In this document: one piece after another, positions 15,143 to 20,908 of the stretch
Layout: each line of letters starts with the position of its first letter
How positions within the stretch are numbered: position 1 is the stretch's first letter
Origin: Nonomuraea deserti
GTDB taxonomy: Bacteria > Actinomycetota > Actinomycetes > Streptosporangiales > Streptosporangiaceae
Length of the DNA: 37,177 nucleotides
Direction of reading: 5' to 3'
NCBI RefSeq assembly: GCF_004348685.1
Contig: NZ_SMKO01000087.1
Coordinates: 1 to 37,177, forward strand
Program-made: the position numbers and the translations under genes
The notes under the pieces: model-generated
What the model was told of the DNA's origin: nothing
Database searches by the model: none
The model's input: the letters and a program-made list of their open reading frames with translations, nothing else

Positions 15143-16420
15143 TCACGGGTAGAGTCCGCGCATCTGGTGCGCGTCGGCCACCCGGCCCACGCCGATGACG
15201 TGCGCCGCCTGCCTGAGCGTCAGCCCGCGCTCGGCGGCCAGCGACTTCACCTCGGAGTAGGCGCCCTGCATGAGGTCGCGCAGCTTGAGCTCGACCTCGC
15301 CGGAACTCCAGGAGTAGGCCTGCATGTTCTGCACCCACTCCAGGTAGGACACGATCACCCCGCCGGCGTTGGCCAGGATGTCGGGCACGACCGTGGTGCC
15401 GGAGGCGGCGAGGATCTCGTCGGCCTGCGGCGTGGTGGGCCCGTTGGCGCCCTCGACGATCAGCCTGGCCCGGATCCTGGGCGCGTTGGCCTCGGTGATC
15501 GCGCCTTCCAGCGCGGCCGGGACCAGCACGTCGACGTCCAGCTCGAACAGGTCGTCGCGGGCCAGCGCGTCGGCGTGGCGGTAGCCGTGCACGCCGCCCT
15601 CCTCGGCGACCCAGGCGCGCAGCCGGGCGATGTCGAGGCCACTGCCGGCGTAGACGGCGCCCGTGACGTCGGAGACGGCCACGACCTTGCAGCCGGCGTC
15701 GGAGAGGTACTGCGCGGCCAGCGCACCCACCTTGCCGAAGCCCTGCACGGCCACGGTCACGCCCTCGGGCGAGCCGCCCAGCGCGGCCAGCGCCGCGATC
15801 TGCACGCCGCGCGAGGTCGCGCCCGCACGGCCGAGCGAGCCGCCCAGCGTCATCGGCTTGCCGGTGACCACGCCGGGCACGGAGTAGCCGGCGTTGACGC
15901 TGTAGGTGTCCATGACCCACGCCATCGTCTGCTCGTCGGTGCCGACGTCGGGCGCGGGGATGTCCTTCTCCGGGCCGATCAGCGGCAGGATCTCGTTGAC
16001 GTAGCGGCGGGTCAGCCGCTCGAGCTCGCGGGTGGTGAGCCCGGCCGGGTCCACGGCCACGCCGCCTTTGGCGCCGCCGTACGGGATGCCGACCAGTGCG
16101 CACTTCCACGTCATCCACATCGCGAGCGCGGTGACCTCGTGGATGTCGGTGCTGGGATGAAACCGGAGCCCGCCCTTGGCGGGGCCGCGTGAGACGTTGT
16201 GCTGGACCCGGTATCCCTGGACGACGTCGAGCCGCCCGTCCTCGCGCCGCACCGGGACCGAGACGGTCAGGGAGCGGCGGGGCGTGGCCAGCATCGTGCG
16301 GAGCCCGTCGTCGAGCCCGAGATGCTCGGCGGCCTGGGCGAGCTGGTGGAGAGCGGAGTCGAGCGCTTGACGGCCCGGTGTGATCAGGGCCGGCGTCGTT
16401 GACGGCACCATGATGCTCAT
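15143..16420 (-). CDS. gdhA: Glutamate dehydrogenase (Glu/Leu/Phe/Val dehydrogenase family)
   Basis: A 425-residue hexameric-type enzyme that interconverts glutamate and 2-oxoglutarate plus ammonia. Visible landmarks are the substrate region GPAKGGLRFHP (about residues 79-89), MTWKCALVGIPYGGAKGGV with the catalytic lysines (106 and 118), PAPDVGTDEQTMAWVMDTYS, the dinucleotide loop VQGFGKVGALAA and the domain-closing NGPTTPQADEIL. The start ATG at 16420 has AGGAGG about ten bases upstream. It lies between the amide cluster and the arginine cluster and would handle their ammonia and glutamate. Branched-chain amino acid dehydrogenases share the fold but lack the glutamate-type segment, so GDH is preferred. 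Confidence 0.9.
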   Translation of the reverse strand: MSIMVPSTTPALITPGRQALDSALHQLAQAAEHLGLDDGLRTMLATPRRSLTVSVPVRREDGRLDVVQGYRVQHNVSRGPAKGGLRFHPSTDIHEVTALAMWMTWKCALVGIPYGGAKGGVAVDPAGLTTRELERLTRRYVNEILPLIGPEKDIPAPDVGTDEQTMAWVMDTYSVNAGYSVPGVVTGKPMTLGGSLGRAGATSRGVQIAALAALGGSPEGVTVAVQGFGKVGALAAQYLSDAGCKVVAVSDVTGAVYAGSGLDIARLRAWVAEEGGVHGYRHADALARDDLFELDVDVLVPAALEGAITEANAPRIRARLIVEGANGPTTPQADEILAASGTTVVPDILANAGGVIVSYLEWVQNMQAYSWSSGEVELKLRDLMQGAYSEVKSLAAERGLTLRQAAHVIGVGRVADAHQMRGLYP

Positions 16421-16494
16421 TGAAGAGTTTCCTCCTGGTATTTACGCCCTTTTACGGGGAAAGCGCCATTGCCTTCCACTTTGGGCGATGTTGT

Positions 16495-16500
16495 TACGAT
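16495..16500 (+). promoter_or_regulatory. -10 box for leaderless small ORF and PhoD-like gene
   Basis: TACGAT at 16495-16500 ends six bases before the ATG at 16507, the geometry of actinobacterial leaderless transcripts. A -35 is poorly defined (TTGCCT at 16469-16474 would need a 20-base spacer). The surrounding 16440-16505 is relatively AT-rich, as expected for the divergent promoter region with glutamate dehydrogenase. Confidence 0.45.
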
Positions 16501-16506
16501 CATCCT

Positions 16507-16626
16507 ATGGCGAGGGGTTTGATCTTGCCTAGGTCTTGGAAGAAATCCAAGCCGGTGACCGAGGTGCCACGAGCGGCGCCACTCTGGCAGGCTTGCGAGC
16601 GGATGTATGCCGAATCGTCGATCTGA
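16507..16626 (+). CDS. Small 39-aa basic ORF ahead of the PhoD-like phosphatase
   Basis: The ATG at 16507 opens MARGLILPRSWKKSKPV and continues to a TGA at 16624-16626, 39 residues in total. A -10-like TACGAT lies six bases upstream, so the message would be leaderless. Its stop sits in TGAGGAG, the ribosome binding site of the next gene, whose ATG follows eight bases later; the arrangement suits a translated leader coupled to the phosphatase. The peptide is basic at its start and contains one Cys (WQACERMYAES). No family is recognised. A longer in-frame reading from 16420 has no ribosome binding site. Confidence 0.45.
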   Translation: MARGLILPRSWKKSKPVTEVPRAAPLWQACERMYAESSI

Positions 16627-16634
16627 GGAGTGGA

Positions 16635-18188
16635 ATGCCCGCACTCGTGGTGGGGCCGATGCTGCGTTATGTCGATCGTGACAGCGCCTCGATCTGGGTG
16701 GAGACCGCCGACCCCTGCACGGTCACCGTCGAAGCGGACGGCAGGGCTTACCGGTCGCCTACCTTCACCGTGCACGGACACCACTACGCGATCGTGGATC
16801 TCGTTGGACTCTCCCAGGATATCGGGTCCTATTCCGTCACACTCGACGGGGAGCCCGTATGGCCCCTGGCGGGTCGCCCGCCCAGCCGGATCAGGCTGTT
16901 GCCCGCTGAAGGGGTGCGCAAGCTGATGTTCGGCTCGTGCCGCACCAGCGTGCCGCACGACGCCACACACGTGATCACGCACGGCTACGACATGCTGAGC
17001 GAGCTCGGTGCCCACCTCGCGCAGGCCGGCGACGAGGAGTGGCCCGACCTGCTGCTGTTCCTCGGCGACCAGGTCTACGCCGACAGCCCGTCGCCCGAGA
17101 TCCTGGCTTACATCAGATCGCGGAGGGACACCGAACCGCAGGGGGAGATCGCCGACTTCGAGGAATACGCCGAGCTCTACCGCCAGGCGTGGACCGACCC
17201 CGACATCCGCTGGGTGTTGTCCACCGTGCCGACCGCGATGATCTTCGACGACCACGACGTGCGCGACGACTGGAACACCTCGAAGACCTGGCGCGAGCAG
17301 ATGGCCAGGACGCCATGGTGGCGCCGCCGGGTCATCGCGGGGCTCGGGGCGTACTACGTCTACCAGCACCTCGGCAACCTCTCACCGGCCGAGCGCGCGG
17401 AGGAGCCGCTCCTGCAGAAGCTGATGAGCGGCGACGGCGACACCGGAGACGCGCTCGACGCGTTCGCCGACAAGGCCGACGCCGAGCCGAGCAGCAACCG
17501 CTGGAGCTACGCCCGCGACCTCGGGGACACCCGGCTGATCATGGTCGACACGCGGTGCGCCAGGCAGCTCACGCCCGGCGACCGCCGCATGCTCGACCCC
17601 GACGAGTGGGCCTGGCTCGAGGAGCAGGTCACCCGCCCGGCCGAGCGGCTGATCATCGGCTCGTCGATCCCGTTCCTGCTGCCCGAAGGCGTCCACGGCG
17701 TACAGAACTGGAACGAGGCTCTGTGCGACGGCAAGTGGGGCCGCCTGGTGGGCAGGTGCTCCGAGATGCTCCGGCAGGCCTTCGACCTGGAGCACTGGGC
17801 GGCGTTCCGCCGCTCGTTCGAAGACCTGGCCGGCATGCTGATCAACCTCGGCAAGCCCGTGCTGATCCTCTCCGGCGACGTGCACTACTCCTACCTGGCC
17901 AAGGCCAACACCGGGCCGGTCTACCAGGTCGTGTGCTCGCCGATCCGCAACCCGCTCAGCCGGGTGCTGCGCTGGGCCAACGTGCTCACCCAGTTCGGCC
18001 TGGCCACGCTGGTGGGCGGCCTGCTGGCGCGGTCGGCGGGCATCCCGAAAGCGCCCTTCCGGTGGCGGATCGTCAAGGGCCCCTGGTTCCAGAACGCGGT
18101 GGCCACCCTGACCCTCCCCGGCACGCTGACCTGGTACGAGTCTCGCAACGACGCCATGAAGCCGATCGAGTCCGTACGCGTGGGCTGA
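16635..18188 (+). CDS. PhoD-like metallophosphatase (alkaline phosphatase D family)
   Basis: A 517-residue protein with an N-terminal beta-sandwich-like region (residues 1-95) and a metallophosphatase domain. Metal-site motifs are FGSCRTS, LLFLGDQVYAD, MIFDDHDVRDDWNTS, MVDTRCARQ and ILSGDVHYSYLA. There is no signal peptide, unlike secreted Bacillus PhoD, so it is predicted to be cytoplasmic; such actinobacterial members have unknown substrates. The ATG at 16635 follows GAGGAG by five bases. It converges with the ornithine aminotransferase gene, with four bases between the stops. Confidence 0.85.
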   Translation: MPALVVGPMLRYVDRDSASIWVETADPCTVTVEADGRAYRSPTFTVHGHHYAIVDLVGLSQDIGSYSVTLDGEPVWPLAGRPPSRIRLLPAEGVRKLMFGSCRTSVPHDATHVITHGYDMLSELGAHLAQAGDEEWPDLLLFLGDQVYADSPSPEILAYIRSRRDTEPQGEIADFEEYAELYRQAWTDPDIRWVLSTVPTAMIFDDHDVRDDWNTSKTWREQMARTPWWRRRVIAGLGAYYVYQHLGNLSPAERAEEPLLQKLMSGDGDTGDALDAFADKADAEPSSNRWSYARDLGDTRLIMVDTRCARQLTPGDRRMLDPDEWAWLEEQVTRPAERLIIGSSIPFLLPEGVHGVQNWNEALCDGKWGRLVGRCSEMLRQAFDLEHWAAFRRSFEDLAGMLINLGKPVLILSGDVHYSYLAKANTGPVYQVVCSPIRNPLSRVLRWANVLTQFGLATLVGGLLARSAGIPKAPFRWRIVKGPWFQNAVATLTLPGTLTWYESRNDAMKPIESVRVG

Positions 18189-18192
18189 CGCC

Positions 18193-19407
18193 CTACCGCT
18201 CCTTCAAGGCGTAGAGAGCATCGGTGAGCTGGTCGATCCCCCAGATCAGGTCGTCCTCGGAGACGACGATCGGCGGAGCCAGCCGGATCGTGGAGCCGTG
18301 CGTGTCCTTGACCAGCACGCCGCGCCTCAGCAGCGCCTTCGACACCTCGCGCCCGGTGGCCAGCGACGGCTCGATGTCCACGCCCGCCCACAGCCCGCGG
18401 CCGCGCACCTCGGTGACGCCCTTGCCGATCAGCTCGCGCAGCCGGTTGTGCAGGGTCTCACCGAGCTTGGTGGCCCTGGCCTGGAACTCGCCGGTGTTCA
18501 GCAGCTCGATGACCGCGATGCCCACCGCGCACGCCAGCGGGTTGCCGCCGAACGTGGACCCGTGCTGGCCGGGGTGGATGATGCCGAGCACGTCGCGGTC
18601 GGCCGCGACGGCCGACACCGGTACGACGCCGCCGCCGAGGGCCTTGCCGAGGACGTAGATGTCGGGCACGACGCCTTCGACGTCGCACGCGAACGTCTGC
18701 CCGGTGCGGCCCAGGCCTGACTGGATCTCGTCGGCGATCATCAGGATTCCGCCGGCCGAGCACAGCTCCCTGACCTCGGTCAGGTAGCCGTCCGGCGGCA
18801 CCAGCACCCCGGCCTCGCCCTGGATGGGCTCGACGAGCACGGCGACCGTGTTGGCGTCGACGGCCTGCCTGATCGCGTCGGCCGAGCCGTAGGGCACGAT
18901 CCTGAAGCCCGGCGTGTAGGGGCCGAAGTTGTCGTGCGCATCAGCGTCGGTGGAGAAGCTGATGATCGTGGTGGTGCGGCCGTGGAAGTTGTTCTCCATC
19001 ACGATGATGTTGGCCTGGTCGGGCTCGACGCCCTTGACCTCGTAGCCCCACTTGCGCGCCACCTTGATGGCGGTCTCGACGGCCTCGGCGCCGGTGTTCA
19101 TGGGCAGGATCATGTCCTTGCCCGTGAGGTCGCCCAGGCCGGCGCAGAAGTGCGCGAACTGGTCGTGGTAGAACGCGCGGCTGGTCAGGGTCAGGCGTTC
19201 GAGCTGGTCCCTCGCCGCCTCGACGATCTTCGGGTGGCCGTGGCCGAAGTTGAGCGAGGAATAGCCGGACAGGCAGTCCAGATAGCGCTTCCCCTCGACG
19301 TCGGTGACCCACGCTCCATGTGCCTCGTGGATCACCACGGGCAGCGGATGGTAGTTGTGGGCGCTGCGGCTCTCGCTGATCTCGATCAGCTCTGCGCTGG
19401 TGGTCAT
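18193..19407 (-). CDS. rocD: Ornithine--oxo-acid aminotransferase
   Basis: A 404-residue class III PLP-dependent aminotransferase that converts ornithine and 2-oxoglutarate to glutamate semialdehyde and glutamate. Motifs include YLDCLSGYSSLNFGHGHPK, PMNTGAEAVETAIKVARKW with the PLP phosphate grip, ENNFHGRTTTIISFS, the cofactor Asp226 in LMIADEIQSGLGRTG and the Schiff-base Lys255 in YVLGKALGGG. The start MTTSAELIEI at 19407 is preferred to upstream in-frame codons. It begins three bases before the end-point of the arginine hydrolase gene upstream, so they are one unit. The product ornithine of a dihydrolase would be its direct substrate. Confidence 0.92.
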   Translation of the reverse strand: MTTSAELIEISESRSAHNYHPLPVVIHEAHGAWVTDVEGKRYLDCLSGYSSLNFGHGHPKIVEAARDQLERLTLTSRAFYHDQFAHFCAGLGDLTGKDMILPMNTGAEAVETAIKVARKWGYEVKGVEPDQANIIVMENNFHGRTTTIISFSTDADAHDNFGPYTPGFRIVPYGSADAIRQAVDANTVAVLVEPIQGEAGVLVPPDGYLTEVRELCSAGGILMIADEIQSGLGRTGQTFACDVEGVVPDIYVLGKALGGGVVPVSAVAADRDVLGIIHPGQHGSTFGGNPLACAVGIAVIELLNTGEFQARATKLGETLHNRLRELIGKGVTEVRGRGLWAGVDIEPSLATGREVSKALLRRGVLVKDTHGSTIRLAPPIVVSEDDLIWGIDQLTDALYALKER

Positions 19408-19409
19408 GG

Positions 19410-20207
19410 TCAGTTCTCCCCCCTGATCTCCAGTGTGCAGCACTTGGGACCCCCACCCGCCTTACGCAGCTCCGACAGGTCGACCGGGATCACCTCGTAG
19501 CCCCGGCGCTTGAGCTCCAACTGCAGGTTGGAGGCCTCGGCGTTGATCACCACGTTGGCGCCGTCGCTGACCGCGTTCAGGCCGAGCACCTCGGCGTCCA
19601 GAGCGGTCGCCAGGACCGCGTCGGGGAACATGCGGCGCAGCACCTCCTGGCTGCCCCGCGAGAAGGCCTGCGGGTAGTAGGCCACGTTCCGGCCGTCCAG
19701 CGGGAACAGCGCCGTGTCCAGGTGGTAGAAGCGCGGGTCGACCAGCGTCAGCGAGATCACCGGCCGGCCCAGGACCTCCTGTGCCTCCTGGTGGGCGCGC
19801 ACGTCCGTGCGGAAGCCCGTGCCGGCGAGGACGACCTCGTCGAGCACGAGGAAGTCGCCCTCGCCCTCGTTGACGTGCTGCGGCTCGTGCGCCGGATATC
19901 CGCGCTCGGCGAACCAGCGCAGGTAGGCCGGGCCCTCGGGGCCGCGCTGCGGGTAGGCGAACCTGGCGCCGTAGACGCGCCCGTCGACGACCAGCGCGCC
20001 GTTGGCGGCGAACACCATGTCGGGCAGCCCGTCGATCGGGTCGATCAGGCTGACGCGATGGCCGAGTTCCTCGTATGCGCTCTTGAGGTCTTCCCACTGC
20101 CGAACCGCGACGTCGCGGGACGCGCCGGCTTCCGGGCGCATCCACGGATTGATGCTGTATTCGACGGCGAAGTACTCAGGGCGACACATGAGGAAGTGTT
20201 TGGGCAT
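19410..20207 (-). CDS. Guanidino-group hydrolase: arginine dihydrolase-like or DDAH-like
   Basis: A 265-residue pentein-fold enzyme starting MPKHFLMCRPEYFAVEYSIN. Likely active-site residues are E116 and D118 in NEGEGDF, His162 in FYHLDTALFPL and Cys256/Cys257 in GGGPKCCTLEI. The first substrate loop reads LPDMVFAANGA with Asn69, where classical arginine deiminases and dimethylargininases have an acidic residue. The same loop and the VxYxINPWM signature are known from cyanobacterial ArgZ/AgrE, which turns arginine into ornithine, CO2 and two ammonia. The gene is followed directly by rocD, which consumes ornithine, so a dihydrolase fits the context best. The annotation usually given to this family is dimethylarginine dimethylaminohydrolase. 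GGAG six bases upstream supports the ATG at 20207. Confidence 0.8.
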   Translation of the reverse strand: MPKHFLMCRPEYFAVEYSINPWMRPEAGASRDVAVRQWEDLKSAYEELGHRVSLIDPIDGLPDMVFAANGALVVDGRVYGARFAYPQRGPEGPAYLRWFAERGYPAHEPQHVNEGEGDFLVLDEVVLAGTGFRTDVRAHQEAQEVLGRPVISLTLVDPRFYHLDTALFPLDGRNVAYYPQAFSRGSQEVLRRMFPDAVLATALDAEVLGLNAVSDGANVVINAEASNLQLELKRRGYEVIPVDLSELRKAGGGPKCCTLEIRGEN

Positions 20208-20230
20208 GCAGCGCTCCATCATCGTTGACC

Positions 20231-20254
20231 AGGGAAAATCCCTCTCTGGAGGGA
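20231..20254 (-). promoter_or_regulatory. Overlapping hairpins in the leader of the arginine operon
   Basis: In the transcript, UCCCUC pairs with GAGGGA across CAGA, and the same AGGGA can instead pair with the UCCCU that follows after UUU. The two hairpins are mutually exclusive and sit about 25 bases before the start codon. They could modulate translation or be chance; stems are only five or six pairs. Confidence 0.3.
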
Positions 20255-20261
20255 CGCAGCC

Positions 20262-20290
20262 AGCCTAGGAACCGCCGTCATGGCGGCCAA
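20262..20290 (-). promoter_or_regulatory. Promoter of the arginine hydrolase-rocD operon
   Basis: On the minus strand, TTGGCC (20290-20285) and TAGGCT (20267-20262) are separated by 17 bases. The -10 fits the actinobacterial TANNNT pattern. Transcription would start near 20255, leaving a leader of about 50 bases that contains the overlapping hairpins. Confidence 0.6.
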
Positions 20291-20301
20291 GACGTCGACA
20301 T

Positions 20302-20315
20302 TGCGTATATGCGCA
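20302..20315 (-). promoter_or_regulatory. Candidate Lrp/AsnC binding site
   Basis: TGCGTATATGCGCA is a near-perfect palindrome (12 of 14 positions symmetric) with an AT-rich centre. It lies 11 bases upstream of the -35 box of the arginine operon, between that promoter and the Lrp/AsnC gene. The position suits activation by Lrp. A related TTGCGT half-site is at 20322-20327. Confidence 0.55.
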
Positions 20316-20330
20316 GGTCTGTTGCGTCTT

Positions 20331-20816
20331 TCAGGCGCTCGTACGCGGTCCGTTGCGCGGTTGGGGCACGGTGGTGCCAGGAGGTGCGTCGACCAGCCTG
20401 GAGAGCACGATGACGCTCTTGGTCCGCACCACGAACGTCTCCGCAGCGATGCGCTCGATCACCCGCTCCACGTGGCGGACGTCCGTCGCCCTGATGTGCA
20501 GCAGCGCGTCGGCCTCGCCGGTGATCGTGGCCGCCCCCACCACCTCAGGGAACTTGGCCACGGCCAGCGCGATGTCCGAGGGCTTGGTCTTGCCCTGGCA
20601 GAACAGCTCCACGTAGGCCTCGGTCGTCCAGCCCAGCGCCTGGGGCGCCACCCGGGCGCTGAACCCCGTGATCGCCCCCGTCGCGCGCAGCCGGTCGACC
20701 CTCCGCTTGACCGCCGACGCGCTCAGCCCCACCTGATCACCGATGTCCGCGTACGTCGCACGGGCGTCGTCGACGAGCGCCGCGATGATGTCACGATCGA
20801 GCCGGTCCAGTTCCAC
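20331..20816 (-). CDS. Lrp/AsnC family transcriptional regulator
   Basis: A 161-residue regulator. The helix-turn-helix is at about residues 22-45 (YADIGDQVGLSASAVKRRVDRL), followed by the RAM ligand domain (AYVELFCQGKTKPSDIALAV, then VVGAATITGEADALLHIRA). It lies immediately upstream of the arginine hydrolase and rocD genes on the same strand, and a palindrome suited to Lrp lies in the gap. Control by arginine or ornithine is a reasonable inference. The GTG start at 20816 has no Shine-Dalgarno, but TATACA ends six bases upstream, which indicates a leaderless message. A 12-bp palindrome GCCTGGCCAGGC (20831-20842) overlaps this promoter. Confidence 0.88.
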   Translation of the reverse strand: MELDRLDRDIIAALVDDARATYADIGDQVGLSASAVKRRVDRLRATGAITGFSARVAPQALGWTTEAYVELFCQGKTKPSDIALAVAKFPEVVGAATITGEADALLHIRATDVRHVERVIERIAAETFVVRTKSVIVLSRLVDAPPGTTVPQPRNGPRTSA

Positions 20817-20908
20817 GCGCTCTGTATACAGCCTGGCCAGGCTGGCGCGCGACGTGCGGCGCGCGGGAGACTGGGCGCTCGAACCGTGTCCGGAGGGTTT
20901 TCACCACG

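Noticed and set aside
16501..16634. Riboswitch ahead of the PhoD-like gene
   Set aside because: No recognised aptamer core; the region is better explained by a small leaderless ORF.
20817..20908. LacI operator ahead of the GH1-LacI gene
   Set aside because: Palindromes CTGTATACAG and GCCTGGCCAGGC are present, but neither resembles GAGAGCGCTCTC; only a GCGCTC half-site is seen, and these palindromes may belong to the Lrp promoter.
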